Source of the DNA: Acidiferrimicrobium sp. IK
GTDB lineage: Bacteria > Actinomycetota > Acidimicrobiia > Acidimicrobiales > Palsa-688
Assembly: GCF_025499425.1 (NCBI RefSeq)
Contig: NZ_JAIMCB010000006.1
Coordinates: 230,830-294,829, forward strand
Direction: 5' to 3'
DNA length: 64,000 nt
Positions 17,580 to 27,126 of this stretch are shown here, piece after piece; position 1 is the stretch's first letter; each line of letters begins with the position of its first letter. The notes below the pieces were generated by a model. That model ran no database searches and was not told the DNA's origin. It saw nothing but the letters and a program-made list of their open reading frames with translations. A program made the position numbers and the translations under genes.

Positions 17580-18706
17580 GCGCCAGCGAGGGACAGCTCG
17601 ACCAGGCGGACGCGTGCCGTGCCGGTGGACCTCGCGGGGAGCCACACCGGGCCGTCTGGTGCGCCACGGCCGGCCCGGGCGGTGGTGGCGACCGGGACGA
17701 CCGGGTGGCGGAGCACCCGGCGGGCCTCGGCCTCACGGCGCGGGCTCGGGAAGCTGAACAGGACCCAGTTCGGATGCCCTGCGGCGGCGGCGAGGCGGGC
17801 GTAGCCGTCGAGCTTTCGGGCGAGGCGCTCCAGGCGTTCGGTGCCGTTGTCGTACTCGATGAGGAACGGCAGGCTCGTCGCGTGGTCGGTCCACACCCCG
17901 TAGCCGTCGGGTCGGACGACCTCGCCCCACTCCGCGGCGCAGCGCCGCTCGGACCACCACTGTTCGAGCCGGCAGCCTTCCCGGGCGCGCGCCGAGCGGG
18001 CGAGGGCGCAGAAGAGGCCGTTGGTGCCCACGAGATGGGCAAGGCGCTGGCTGGCGGCGAGGTCGTAGACGAGGCGGCGGCGCCAGGCGAGGTCGGCCAC
18101 CTCGACGCCGTGCTCGGCGGCTATGAGGGCGGCGCCGAGCGGGCCGAGGACCCAGTGGAAGGGGACCGGGCTGCCACCGCGCCGTGGTCGGAAGCGATCG
18201 AGGACGTCGAGGGCGTACAGCTCGGCGAGGCGCATCCGGGCCCGGCGCTCCCCGGTGAAGCAGACGTCGGCGACCTGGGAGCTGGTGAGCACCCGGTGGT
18301 CGTCGAGGAGGCGGCACAGATGGCGGTCGCGTTCGGTAAGCCGGCCGAGGACGGGGAGCAGCCGGGAGTCGAGGTCCCGCCAGCCACGGCGGCTGGTGTC
18401 GCTCGGCCCGCTGCGATGCGGAGCGCCGTCGGGCTGTGGCGAGAGGCGATGCGGAGCGCCGGACGGCGCCGGACCACCTGCCGAGACGGATGCGGGCGGG
18501 AGCCGAGCTGCCGAGGACCGAGTCGTCGACGACCGAGCGGCGCTGGCTGGAGCTGCCGGCGATGCCGGTGATACCGGAGCGGATAGACCAGCTGCCGGCG
18601 TGAGCGGCCCAGCGGCTCCAGCCGAGTCCGACCCAGTGCCAGCCGACGCAGTACCAGCCGACCCAGTGCAGACCGGCCCCCGGCCGGCATCATCGACCAC
18701 GCTCAC
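17576..18706 (-). CDS. Replication-relaxation (Replic_Relax) family protein
   Basis: 376 aa from a GTG overlapping the TraG-like stop. About 100 disordered Ala/Ser/Pro-rich residues come first. A winged-helix follows (LTERDRHLCRLLDDHRVLTS, then SSQVADVCFTGERRARMRL), then the typical Replic_Relax core with EYDNGTERLERLARKLDGYA near residue 280, which looks like a nuclease-like fold. Proteins of this family accompany conjugative and replication modules of actinobacterial plasmids and ICEs. Their role in relaxation or replication is proposed, not proven. No separate relaxase gene was found, so this may fill part of that role. Confidence 0.78.
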   Translation of the reverse strand: MSVVDDAGRGPVCTGSAGTASAGTGSDSAGAAGPLTPAAGLSAPVSPASPAAPASAARSSTTRSSAARLPPASVSAGGPAPSGAPHRLSPQPDGAPHRSGPSDTSRRGWRDLDSRLLPVLGRLTERDRHLCRLLDDHRVLTSSQVADVCFTGERRARMRLAELYALDVLDRFRPRRGGSPVPFHWVLGPLGAALIAAEHGVEVADLAWRRRLVYDLAASQRLAHLVGTNGLFCALARSARAREGCRLEQWWSERRCAAEWGEVVRPDGYGVWTDHATSLPFLIEYDNGTERLERLARKLDGYARLAAAAGHPNWVLFSFPSPRREAEARRVLRHPVVPVATTARAGRGAPDGPVWLPARSTGTARVRLVELSLAGA

Positions 18707-21474
18707 ACCCCCCTACCCCTTGAGTCCGCCGGCGCGGTGGAGCCCTCTCCGGCGCCGTGTGCTGGTGGTTCAGCCGGTCCCGAGGGCTCCGATCCAGGTC
18801 GGAGCCCCTCGTGGAGCCCCTGACGGAGCCCGTTATGGAGCCCCTCGTGGAGCCCCTGTTCGACGTCGCCCGCTCCGGCCCGTGACTCGGCCTGTCGGGC
18901 GGCTCGGGCGGCCCGTGCAGCGGCGATGGCGGTGACCGTGCCGGCGCTGTCGTTGCTCTCGCCCTCGGCGGTGGCGGTACGCGTGCCGGCGGGAAGCGTG
19001 CGTCCGGCGAGGGGCTTCGTGCCCTCGGGCCGGGGCCGGTGATGCGCAGCCCGGTTGGCGGCGCGGACCGCGTCGGCCCGGCCGGGCTGGGGTGGTGGTG
19101 CGGGTCGGGTGCGAAGGGTGAAGGCGGGGGTCTCCTCGCCGCCGACGACGAGGCGTGCCGCCGCGACATACGCCCCGAGGTGGGACAGGTCGTGCTCGGA
19201 GACCTCGGGAGCGACGTGGCGCGAGAGCGCGTGGGCGTCCTCCGGGGACATGGAGAACCACACCTTGGTCCTGGCATTGGCCGAGACCGCGTCGCGCAGC
19301 TCCTTGGGGAGCTGGCCCAAGTGCTGGTGGGCGAGGACCATGGAGAGCCGGTAGCCCCGCGCCTCGGCGAGCATCTCGTCGAAGGATCGGGGGAGGTGGA
19401 GGAAGTTCTGGGCTTCGTCGACGACGAGTGAGGCGTCGACCCGGGCGGCCTGGCCGAGCCGGGCCCGATGGGTCGCGGTCTGCCACACCTTGGCGACGAC
19501 GAAGGAGCCCAAGAGCCGTGCGGTCTCCTCGCCCAAGATGCCCTTGGGGACCCGGACCAAGCAGATGCCGCCGTCGAGGACCTGGCCCATGTCGAAGCTC
19601 GAGTCGGGGCGCCCGACGACCGAGCGGACGAAGTCGCGGAGCAGGAACGCCCGGAGCTTGTTCATGACCGGGCCGATGACCTGTGCCCTGCTGGCCTCGG
19701 ACATCTGCTCGTAGGACTTCCAGAACCCGCCGAGCCCGACCGTGTCGGCCGAGACCACCGCTATGCGAGGTGCCCGGAACTCGTCGTCGGACAGCAGCCG
19801 GGGCACATCGGCGAGGCTGGTCGAGGTGCCCGTGGCTGCTGCGTGGCGGAGCAGGGTGAGGCACGCGGAGCGCAGCACGTCGTCGGTGCGCGGCCCCCAG
19901 AAGGCGGAGAAGATGGAGCGGAAGATCCCGACCAGGTTGTCGACCGCGAGATCGGGGTCCGGTCCCGACAGGACGTTGAGGACCGGGGCGGCGTCGGGGT
20001 CCTCGGGATCGACGAGCACGGTGCGCGCCTCGGCGCCTTCGGGGAGACGGTCGCATAGGTCGGTGATCAGATCGCCCTTCGGGTCGATCACGACCACACC
20101 GCGTCCGGCTTCGACGTCTTCGAGGACGAGGTTGGTGAGCAGCGTGGACTTGCCCGAGCCGGTCGCTCCCATGACGTGCAGGTGGTAGCGGGCGTCTGCG
20201 ACCGCCAGGCTGACCGGTCGGCGCCCGCCGGCCTGGGCGTCGCCGAGCACCTTCGGCGCCGAGGTTTTCCGCGGCGCATCCGGCCCGGTGACGCCAGCAG
20301 GGGCGGGGCGGGCGACGGCAGGTGGTGGGGGCACGGCGTTGGCGCCGGCCCGCGCCAGGCCCGGTACTGCGACATCGGTCGGCAGATGTGCGAGGGCGGC
20401 GAGCTCGGCCACCGAGACGAGGTTGCCCTTGCCGAGCCGGCGACCGGCGAGGACCTGGGCGGGGTGGGCGAGGCGGTGGCGCTCCAGGCGGTTGCGCCCC
20501 GAGAAGAGCGCGAACGCGGTCGCGACGGCATGGGCCCGGCCGCGCAAGCGGGCTTTGGCCTGGCGGTCGGTGGCGGTGGTCGCTATGGCGTAGCGAACGG
20601 CGATCGCCCAGCACGGCTGGGCGGCCTTGTCCAAGATGTCGGCCACGTCTGCCGCTCGGGTCGGGTCGACGGCGGTGGGCTTCGTGGCCGGTCCGGGGGT
20701 GAGAAGGTCGAGGAGACGCGCGGTTCTGGTGGCGGGACGCCCGGCACGGCGTGCCGTGGCGCTCTTGTGGAGGCGGGCGAGGCGCCGGCCGGTGACGGGC
20801 CGGGCGAGGACCTGCACACACGCGGTCTCGCCTTCGCCGAGGGCGGCCAGGGCGCCGAGGAGCGCCCGCAGGGGGTCGACCTTGTGCTCGGTGCGCAGCA
20901 TGTACTGCTCGCCGGCAGCCAGGGTGAGGCTCCCGCCGGTCGCGACGCCTGATCCCACCAGCGGTGGGGTGGCGGGCACGGTGTCGGTGCGTGCTCCGGG
21001 CCAGGCGGCCTCGACGGCCCGCTCGACGAGGCCCGGGGGGATGCCGCCCGGCACCCACAGCGAGATGGTGAGCCCGGCGTCAGAGGCGACCAGCTCGAAG
21101 CCGAGGTGCGGCTGGCCGAAAAGCACGCGGCGCCACGCGGGGCGCAGCAGGGCGACGAGGTTGGTCCACAAGGTGGCCGCCCCCTCGGGATCGACGACAG
21201 GCGGGCTGAGCACCTCGACCAGTCGGGCGCCCCGGGCCATCCGCCGCCCCTGGGCGGCCCGTGCGGCCGACAGCGCCAGCAACCCGGCGACACCTATGCC
21301 GAGGGCGACCGGGCCGGCCGTCGTGGCCACGTGGGCCAAGACGTGGGCAACGTGGTGGAGAAGGCGGGCGGTGGTCGGTCCGGGGTGGGCGAGGTAGCGG
21401 GCGAGCGGCCCCGACGGCAGGTGGGGCACCGGCGGCGGTGGCTGGGTCACGGGGGTGGTCGGGGCGGTGGGCAC
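18703..21474 (-). CDS. TraG/VirD4-like conjugative coupling ATPase
   Basis: 923 aa, starting at a GTG with AGGAGG about 7 nt upstream. N-terminal hydrophobic segments precede a domain that resembles the SCO6880/TraC-type N-terminus. The motor domain begins near residue 435: HVMGATGSGKSTLLTNLVL (Walker A), VVVIDPKGDLITDL, and later ASLVVDEAQNFLHLP (Walker B) with LAHQHLGQL. The C-terminal 100 residues are disordered. It should bring DNA or protein substrates to the secretion channel. It is transcribed after virB4 and overlaps the Replic_Relax gene by 4 nt. Confidence 0.86.
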   Translation of the reverse strand: MPTAPTTPVTQPPPPVPHLPSGPLARYLAHPGPTTARLLHHVAHVLAHVATTAGPVALGIGVAGLLALSAARAAQGRRMARGARLVEVLSPPVVDPEGAATLWTNLVALLRPAWRRVLFGQPHLGFELVASDAGLTISLWVPGGIPPGLVERAVEAAWPGARTDTVPATPPLVGSGVATGGSLTLAAGEQYMLRTEHKVDPLRALLGALAALGEGETACVQVLARPVTGRRLARLHKSATARRAGRPATRTARLLDLLTPGPATKPTAVDPTRAADVADILDKAAQPCWAIAVRYAIATTATDRQAKARLRGRAHAVATAFALFSGRNRLERHRLAHPAQVLAGRRLGKGNLVSVAELAALAHLPTDVAVPGLARAGANAVPPPPAVARPAPAGVTGPDAPRKTSAPKVLGDAQAGGRRPVSLAVADARYHLHVMGATGSGKSTLLTNLVLEDVEAGRGVVVIDPKGDLITDLCDRLPEGAEARTVLVDPEDPDAAPVLNVLSGPDPDLAVDNLVGIFRSIFSAFWGPRTDDVLRSACLTLLRHAAATGTSTSLADVPRLLSDDEFRAPRIAVVSADTVGLGGFWKSYEQMSEASRAQVIGPVMNKLRAFLLRDFVRSVVGRPDSSFDMGQVLDGGICLVRVPKGILGEETARLLGSFVVAKVWQTATHRARLGQAARVDASLVVDEAQNFLHLPRSFDEMLAEARGYRLSMVLAHQHLGQLPKELRDAVSANARTKVWFSMSPEDAHALSRHVAPEVSEHDLSHLGAYVAAARLVVGGEETPAFTLRTRPAPPPQPGRADAVRAANRAAHHRPRPEGTKPLAGRTLPAGTRTATAEGESNDSAGTVTAIAAARAARAARQAESRAGAGDVEQGLHEGLHNGLRQGLHEGLRPGSEPSGPAEPPAHGAGEGSTAPADSRGRGV

Positions 21475-21487
21475 TGGGTCCTCCTGG

Positions 21488-21532
21488 GTGGCTGCGTTCG
21501 AAGTGGCTGCGTTCGAAGTGGCTGGGTTCGAT
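21488..21532 (-). repeat. Three tandem 15-bp repeats before the TraG-like gene
   Basis: GTGGCTGCGTTCGAA occurs twice and GTGGCTGGGTTCGAT once, head to tail, in the short gap between the virB4 stop and the traG-like start. They may be an operator, or a slippage-prone spacer. Confidence 0.6.
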
Positions 21533-21567
21533 GTGGCGGTGGCGATCAGGGCTGGCGGGTGGTGGAA

Positions 21568-23367
21568 TCAGAGGTCGGGGACGTCGTCGAGGGCGTCGCT
21601 GATGCCGGTGCGGCAGATGGCGTCCTCGGCCGGGCTGGCGAGCGCGCGGAAGGCGACGCGGTCCTGGCCTGCAGCAAGCAGTCCGTGGCCCCTCGCCGCG
21701 CCGAGGAGGTAGGCCCGCTCGCCGGCCGACAGCCCGAACGCCGCGGCCAAGGTGTCGATCGACTGGGGGGCTTGGCGGAGCAGGATCTGGGTGGCGGCGT
21801 TGGCGACGACGGCCTGGCCGAGCGGGGAGCCGAGCAGGTCGGCGGCGTCCTGGGTGACGACGGTGAGTCCTGCCCAGTGCTTGCGGGCGGACTTGGCCAT
21901 GCGGAAGAGGAACTCCGCCCCCGAGCGCTCGGCCATGAGCAGCCACGCCTCGTCGACGATCACGAGCCGCCGTCGTCGCTTGGCCGGGTCCGACACCCGC
22001 CGCCAGATGGCGTCCAGGGTGAGCAGCGTCCCTGCGGCCTTCAGCTCGTCGGGGAGGTCTCGGAGGCTGAACACGACGAGGTGCCCGTCGGGCCGGGTGG
22101 TGGTCGGCCCGTCGAACAGCCCCCGGTGCGTCCCCGACACGTACGGGGCGAGCCGGGCGGCGAGGGTGTGCGCTGCCGGGTCGCCGTCCGCGTCGAGCGC
22201 GGCGGCGAGGTCACGGAGCAGTGGCGCGGGGCGGGCGTGGCTGCGGGGATCGGCGGTGATCCCCGCCGACTCGTAGGCCGAAACAATCCCGCGGTCGAGC
22301 GCGGCGGCGGTCGCCGGGTCGGGCTTCTCGCCGAGTAGCACGGCGACGAGGGTGTGGATGAACAGCGCCCGGCGCACCACCGGACCCGAGGCCAGCGCCC
22401 CGTCTGGCTCATCCCCAGGAAAGTCGCCGCCGCCCTCGCCGTCACCGCCCTCGGGCCCGGCGTCGAGGTCGAAGGGGTTGACCCGCACCCCGGGGGCACC
22501 GAGATGCACGTAGGCGCCGCCGACCGTCTCGGCCAGGCGGCGGTACTCGTCTTCGGGGTCGACGACGGCGATCTCGATCCCTTGGTAGAGGGAGCGCAGC
22601 GCTTCGAGCTTGGTGAGATAGGACTTGCCCGCGCCCGAGCGCGCCAGGATGACCGAGTTGTGGTTGTCCTGGGCGAAGCGGTCCCAAGAGACGAGCCCGG
22701 TGCCACTTTGGGTGGTGCCGTAGAGGACGCCGGTGGCAGCCGACAGCTCGGCGGAAGCGAAGGGGAAGCTGGCGGCGAGCGCGTCGGTGTCGAACGCCCG
22801 GTGCTGGCCGAGGGCGTCGACCCCGAGGGGCAGGGTGGACGCCCAGCCCTGCAGGCTGCGCCAGGTAGCCGGCCGGGCGTCGAGGAGCACCGACGCGCAC
22901 AGGGCCCGCACCCGGGCGCACTCTGCCTCCAATGCCTGCTCGTTGGTGGCGTGCACGGTGAGGACGAGGCCGACCCGGAACAGCTTCTGCTCGCCCCGGG
23001 CGAGTCCCGCGGCGAGCTCCCGGGCGTCCTCGGCGGCGACCTCGACGTCCGGATCGGCGAGGCGCCCTTTGGCTGCGTCGGCGCGCCGGCCCGACTCCAA
23101 GCGGGCCAGCTGGCGACGGAGGCGCTCGGCGGCGATTTCGGCGGGGACCGGCTCTATGTGCACGGCGACGTCGAGGCGTCCGGGGTGGGCACACAGCGGC
23201 TCCAGCCAGCCGCGCCCGACCTCCCGGGGGTAGCCGGTGATGGCGAAGCTGCGGCACCAGCCGTCCCCGACGCGAAGTGCCCGCGGGTGGATCTCGATCG
23301 AGTCGGGCCCGAACGGCGTTGCCGGCTTAGCGCCCGGCCGGGGGATGCGGGAGAGCAGCTTGCTCAT
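21568..23367 (-). CDS. virB4: VirB4-like type IV secretion ATPase
   Basis: 599 aa from the ATG at 23367, with AGGAAGGAG upstream. The N-terminal VirB4/CagE domain is followed by the motor: NSVILARSGAGKSYLTKLEA (Walker A, about residue 250), IAVVDPEDEYRRLAE, RRLVIVDEAWLLMAE (Walker B, about 465) and TVVTQDAADLL. These are the marks of the VirB4/TraC family of T4SS assembly ATPases. Its start overlaps the stop of the PrgI-family gene (ATGA), so the two are coupled. It energises assembly or substrate transport at the membrane. Confidence 0.9.
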   Translation of the reverse strand: MSKLLSRIPRPGAKPATPFGPDSIEIHPRALRVGDGWCRSFAITGYPREVGRGWLEPLCAHPGRLDVAVHIEPVPAEIAAERLRRQLARLESGRRADAAKGRLADPDVEVAAEDARELAAGLARGEQKLFRVGLVLTVHATNEQALEAECARVRALCASVLLDARPATWRSLQGWASTLPLGVDALGQHRAFDTDALAASFPFASAELSAATGVLYGTTQSGTGLVSWDRFAQDNHNSVILARSGAGKSYLTKLEALRSLYQGIEIAVVDPEDEYRRLAETVGGAYVHLGAPGVRVNPFDLDAGPEGGDGEGGGDFPGDEPDGALASGPVVRRALFIHTLVAVLLGEKPDPATAAALDRGIVSAYESAGITADPRSHARPAPLLRDLAAALDADGDPAAHTLAARLAPYVSGTHRGLFDGPTTTRPDGHLVVFSLRDLPDELKAAGTLLTLDAIWRRVSDPAKRRRRLVIVDEAWLLMAERSGAEFLFRMAKSARKHWAGLTVVTQDAADLLGSPLGQAVVANAATQILLRQAPQSIDTLAAAFGLSAGERAYLLGAARGHGLLAAGQDRVAFRALASPAEDAICRTGISDALDDVPDL

Positions 23368-24419
23368 CGGGTGGCTCCTTCCTGAGCGGGGTCGCCGGAC
23401 GGGATTGGATCGTCGAACGGTCCGGCTGTGGGGGCCCGATGGGCAAGGGTGACCGGCTCGTCGATCCCGCTTGACGAGCCCGTGAGTCCTCCGGGCCTGG
23501 GCGGGCCGGCCGGGTCGAGGCTGCGGGCGAGGACACCGCTCGCGGCCACCCCGTCGAGGACGCAGAGGCTGACCCCTGCCGCACCCAGTGCGGTGACCGC
23601 CTCGGCGGCCCGGCGTAGGAGGCGCCCGGCCCCATGCCCGTCGGTGCTGGCCTGGCCGGCCGGCTGGCGGAGCACGACGAGCACCTCTCGGCGGAGCAGG
23701 TCCCGGCTGGCGGCGAGATCGGCGAGGAACGCAGCGTGGTCGCGGGCTGCCCGCTCCAGGGCGAGATGCGGGAGGCCGGGCGCCGCGTCGAGCAGCGCGT
23801 CGATGGCGGGGCCGACGTCGAGGGGCTCGGCCCGCACGAGGACCTGGACCGGATCTGCGAGCGAGCTCAGGAAGCGGGCGAACCCGGCGAGCAGGGCCTC
23901 CTGCTCGACGGGGGTTCGGAGGCTGAAGGTGACTGCGCTCGCTCGGCAGATCACGGCCAGGCCGTCGGGCCCGAGGTCGACCACGCCGTTGGCTCCGATG
24001 CCGGCGAGCGGGAGGCGCAGCGGTGCGGGCAGCGCCGACGGCTTCGAGCTGGCCGCCTCGGCGAGGAAGCCAGGGACAGCAGGGACACCCTCGGGTGCGG
24101 GGACGAGCCGGCGGGACGACCTGCGATGCTGCCATGCCGCAATCACCCAGCGATCCGCGGGGACGCCTTCCACCCGCCCCAGTGCGAGGAGGGCGGCGAC
24201 GGCGCCTATGGGGATGGCGACGGCGCCGTAGGCAACGGGCGGGACGAGGTGTCGGGTGGCGGCATAGCCGGCCCACAGGGCTATGGCGGCGACAGCCAGG
24301 ATGGCGAGCTGGCGGGCGGTCAGCCCCGCCAGGAGTTTGTCGGGGCGGTCGACGTCGGCGGGGATCCGCACCCGGCCGGTGTCCTCGTCGCGCCGGCGAC
24401 CTCTGGCGGCGGGGCTCAC
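23364..24419 (-). CDS. PrgI/SCO6880-family T4SS membrane protein
   Basis: 351 aa from the GTG at 24419, overlapping the previous stop. Near residue 15 it reads RIPADVDRPDKLLAGLTARQ, the PrgI-type start. Two close helices follow (LAILAVAAIALWAGYAA and VAYGAVAIPIGAVAALLALG). A cytoplasmic domain of about 220 residues resembles the VirB3-VirB4 link region found fused or adjacent in Gram-positive systems (compare SCO6880). It probably plays the VirB3 role and docks VirB4, with which it overlaps by 4 nt. Confidence 0.78.
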   Translation of the reverse strand: MSPAARGRRRDEDTGRVRIPADVDRPDKLLAGLTARQLAILAVAAIALWAGYAATRHLVPPVAYGAVAIPIGAVAALLALGRVEGVPADRWVIAAWQHRRSSRRLVPAPEGVPAVPGFLAEAASSKPSALPAPLRLPLAGIGANGVVDLGPDGLAVICRASAVTFSLRTPVEQEALLAGFARFLSSLADPVQVLVRAEPLDVGPAIDALLDAAPGLPHLALERAARDHAAFLADLAASRDLLRREVLVVLRQPAGQASTDGHGAGRLLRRAAEAVTALGAAGVSLCVLDGVAASGVLARSLDPAGPPRPGGLTGSSSGIDEPVTLAHRAPTAGPFDDPIPSGDPAQEGATR

Positions 24420-25714
24420 AGCCCGACCCCGGCGGCGAGAGCCTTGGCGCCCTTGTAGATGATCACGTCTCGCACGACCCGGCCGATTCCGCCGCGGCCC
24501 CGGGACCCGGAGAACACGACCCGGCTCACCCAGCCGGGGATCTTGACCAGCACCCAGCACAGACATGCCGAGACGAGCAGGTCGACGACCCCGCCGGTCG
24601 AGGCGATGCCAAGGTTGGCCGGCCCGCCCGAGGCGAGGAACACCCGCAGGGCGGTGATCAAGACCAGCGACTGGGCGACCTGGACGGCGAGCGTGCCAGA
24701 AAAGGCCCGCCACCACAGCTTGGCCAGGCCCTCGGTCTGTGGGAGGGCATGGCAGACGAGGCAGATCGGGGCGGCGACCACGAGCAAGATGACCAAGGCG
24801 AGGCGCACCACGTAGGTGGCGAGCAGCACCACCGCGAGCACGGCGACCACCCCGCCCAAGAGCACGACGAAGATCCCACCCGAAGCGAGCGAGCCCAAGA
24901 CCAGCTGGCGGAGCACCACCGCGGCGTTGGCCGCATCGACGCCTTGGCCGAGCACCGCCGCGGACAGCGAATCGGCGGTCGTGATGGCAAGCCCGGCGAG
25001 ACCCAGGCTGGCGTTCACCGCCACAGCGGCGACGACGATCCTGGGCAGCACGTCACGAAGGGCGGTGCGGGTCTGGAAGGTCTCGTAGCCCATGACGATC
25101 GCCCCGCCGGCCAAGACGAAGAGGACCAAGAACGCGTCGGCGATCCCTTCGGCCATCCGCCACAGCTGGCCGACCCGGCTCTGGGCCGTGACGTTCGGGG
25201 TGGCGAGCAGGGTGTGGCCGAGCAGGGTGAGGACCGGGTCGAGCGCGTCGGTGACGAGGCTTCTGAACCAGTCGTCGATGGCCGCTTCGATGTGGCCGGT
25301 GATGTCGAACAGCCCCGGCGAGGGCTGGGTGCCGCCGCTCACCGTCCCGCCGCTCCCCGACACTGGCGAACTCGGGGCGGTGGTGCCGGAAGGGCCGACC
25401 TGGATCGGTGGCGGGCCCTCGCCGGTGGTCCCCGAGCCCGACGTCCCCGAGCCCGATGTGGCAGAGCCCGATGTCTGCGAGCTCGCGGTCGTTGCCCCGG
25501 AGGTCGCAGCGGGTGCGGGCGCGCTCGGGGCGGTCGTTGTGGGCGAAGCCGTGCGAGCGGCGGTGAGGACGACCGCGGTCCCTGCCGTCCCAGTCCTGTC
25601 GCGAACGGAGGACGCCATGTGATGCCCGCCGGCGCCGAGGGCCAAGACGGCGAACACGACGCCGGAGGCGAGGATGACCGGATGCTGGGGCCGCCAGGCG
25701 GGGAGGCGTAGCAT
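24416..25714 (-). CDS. TrbL/VirB6-like polytopic T4SS membrane protein
   Basis: 432 aa from the ATG at 25714, overlapping the VirB2-like stop. A signal-anchor helix is followed by a long Ser/Thr/Gly/Pro linker (about residues 40-140). About six membrane helices come next from residue 160, including LVLFVLAGGAIVMGYET and VVLLATYVVRLALVILLVVA. The order of pilin-like gene, this protein, PrgI and VirB4 matches VirB6/TrbL channel components. The low-complexity external linker is typical of Gram-positive conjugation proteins that cross the wall. Confidence 0.78.
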   Translation of the reverse strand: MLRLPAWRPQHPVILASGVVFAVLALGAGGHHMASSVRDRTGTAGTAVVLTAARTASPTTTAPSAPAPAATSGATTASSQTSGSATSGSGTSGSGTTGEGPPPIQVGPSGTTAPSSPVSGSGGTVSGGTQPSPGLFDITGHIEAAIDDWFRSLVTDALDPVLTLLGHTLLATPNVTAQSRVGQLWRMAEGIADAFLVLFVLAGGAIVMGYETFQTRTALRDVLPRIVVAAVAVNASLGLAGLAITTADSLSAAVLGQGVDAANAAVVLRQLVLGSLASGGIFVVLLGGVVAVLAVVLLATYVVRLALVILLVVAAPICLVCHALPQTEGLAKLWWRAFSGTLAVQVAQSLVLITALRVFLASGGPANLGIASTGGVVDLLVSACLCWVLVKIPGWVSRVVFSGSRGRGGIGRVVRDVIIYKGAKALAAGVGL

Positions 25715-26034
25715 CACCCGTGAACCAGGGAGGCGAGGATGGACACGATGAGCGGGGCCAGGACGGCGAGCGCGTAGCCGACGGCCGCGGACTTGAGGGC
25801 CGTCTTCGCCTTCTCGACCTGTCCGGGGTCCCCGCCGGCGGTCAGGTAGCGCAGCCCACCGATGGTCAGGAACAGCGTGGCGACCCCGGCCAGGATCCCG
25901 ACGATCCAGGTGGTGAGGTTCGAGATCAGCCCGCTGAGGGTCTGGGTCCCGCCGCCGGCCGCGTAGGCCGGCGAGGCGAGCACCACGGCGAGGGCACCGG
26001 CGAGCAGGCCGGCCACGACCAGCCGTCTCGCCAT
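25714..26034 (-). CDS. VirB2-like T4SS pilin/channel small protein
   Basis: 106 aa. A signal peptide (VVAGLLAGALAVVLASPAYA, cleavage after AYA) is followed by two membrane helices: ISNLTTWIVGILAGVATLFL and VGYALAVLAPLIVSILASL. The short loop between them, GGLRYLTAGGDPGQVEKAK, is the hallmark of the T4SS pilin family of Gram-positive elements. It is the first gene of the secretion operon. The 243 bp upstream hold no gene but include a doubled GGCCTGTCTTG motif near 26118 and 26133. Confidence 0.82.
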   Translation of the reverse strand: MARRLVVAGLLAGALAVVLASPAYAAGGGTQTLSGLISNLTTWIVGILAGVATLFLTIGGLRYLTAGGDPGQVEKAKTALKSAAVGYALAVLAPLIVSILASLVHG

Positions 26035-26277
26035 CTGCCGCCCGGGTCGTCGGCCGCCCGGGTGGGCTGCGGCGTGGGTCGCCCCGTAGGCCCCTCGAGC
26101 GGTCGGTCCTCCGGTGGCCTGTCTTGTGCCGGCCTGTCTTGCGGCGGGCGCTGCGTGGGTGGGTTGTATGCGGGCGTGATGTGTCGTGGTGGCCTCCTTG
26201 GTCGGCTCCCCGGGCGCTGTGCCGGGGTGGGGTTGGGGGTCGCCCCGGTGGTCCGGTTAGGACCGGGGTGGGCACTC

Positions 26278-27126
26278 TCACCCCCTCGGTGGTGGGCTCG
26301 AGCGACGCTTGCCCGGTCGCCGGTCCGCTGGCCGGCCGTGCCGGGGACGACCCCTACTAGAAGAACAAGGGGTCTCGGCCGCTTTTCCAACAAAATCGAA
26401 CGGCTCGTACCAGTCCGAGTTCAGGTAGTCGCGCAGCTTGACCTCGGCGCGGCTTCGACGCATCCGGCACGTCTCGTAGTCGAGGCCGAGGTCCTCGGCG
26501 ATGGCGGCGAGGTTGGCGCCCTCGAGGCGGGTGGTGGCGATCAGCTCGGCATCGGTGGCGCTGACCACGTCCGCAGCGACGGCCCGGGCGAGGACGATGT
26601 CGGGATGCCCCCACGGCCGGGGCGGGGCGGCGGAGACCGGCTCGGTGCCCGGCCCGGCTCGCTCGGCCAGCTCGGCCCGGAGCAGCCGGGCGGCGCCGGT
26701 GCGGGCCAGCCAGCACAGCCAGGACGCCAGGCGGCCCCGGCCCGGGGTGGCCCTGGCCACGGCGGCCAGGAACGCGGCGAGAGCTTCGGCCTCGATCTCG
26801 TCGGCCTTGTCCGGGCAGGCTTGGGTCAGCGCCCAGACCGCCCGGCGCAGCCCGGGCAGGAGCACCCCGGCCAGGCCGACGCTCCAGCGGCCGCCTTCGG
26901 CCTGGGCTCGGGCGACGAGTTCGCCGACGACGGCGTCGCGCATGGCGAACGGCGTCGACGGGTGCAGCAGCCGGGCTTTCAGCTCGCCGAGAGGGACGGG
27001 GCGGTCGGGCAGACCGGGAAGGCCGGTGCCGTCCAGGGCGAGGGGGCGCGGGCCGGTCGTGAGGAGATCGAACGTCTTCTCCAAGGTGTCGAACGGCGAG
27101 TCGGTGAGGATGCGGCGAGGGCACAT
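26278..27126 (-). CDS. Sigma-70 region-4-like DNA-binding protein
   Basis: 282 aa with a strong Shine-Dalgarno (GAAGGAG) before the ATG. The middle and C-terminal parts read as a sigma-like protein: TDAELIATTRLEGANLAAIA, then EDLGLDYETCRMRRSRAEVK, which is the region-4 helix-turn-helix, near residues 190-235. Upstream is an all-helical region-2-like block with an EIEAEALAAFLAAV helix. It does not look like a full ECF sigma factor. Similar proteins accompany actinobacterial conjugative elements and may control their transfer genes. Its 3' end contains one copy of a 40-bp repeat whose partner lies near 28.15 kb. Confidence 0.65.
   Translation of the reverse strand: MCPRRILTDSPFDTLEKTFDLLTTGPRPLALDGTGLPGLPDRPVPLGELKARLLHPSTPFAMRDAVVGELVARAQAEGGRWSVGLAGVLLPGLRRAVWALTQACPDKADEIEAEALAAFLAAVARATPGRGRLASWLCWLARTGAARLLRAELAERAGPGTEPVSAAPPRPWGHPDIVLARAVAADVVSATDAELIATTRLEGANLAAIAEDLGLDYETCRMRRSRAEVKLRDYLNSDWYEPFDFVGKAAETPCSSSRGRPRHGRPADRRPGKRRSSPPPRG
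26359..26398 (-). repeat. 40-bp inverted repeat, copy A
   Basis: Read on the reverse strand it begins GATTTTGTTGGA and ends with TTGTTCTTCTAG, with CCG and ACCCC in the centre. The copy at 28142-28180 on the forward strand has the same order of blocks. This copy lies in the 3' coding part of the sigma-like gene. Confidence 0.55.

Noticed and set aside
18833..21058. Long second open frame inside the TraG-like gene
   Set aside because: Its translation is dominated by Arg, Gly and Pro repeats typical of a high-GC shadow frame, while the other frame carries all ATPase motifs.
24023..25711. Long forward open frame opposite the VirB6-like gene
   Set aside because: Antisense shadow. Rich in Gly/Asp/Arg, no start signal; the reverse-strand gene has clear membrane helices and overlaps its neighbours correctly.
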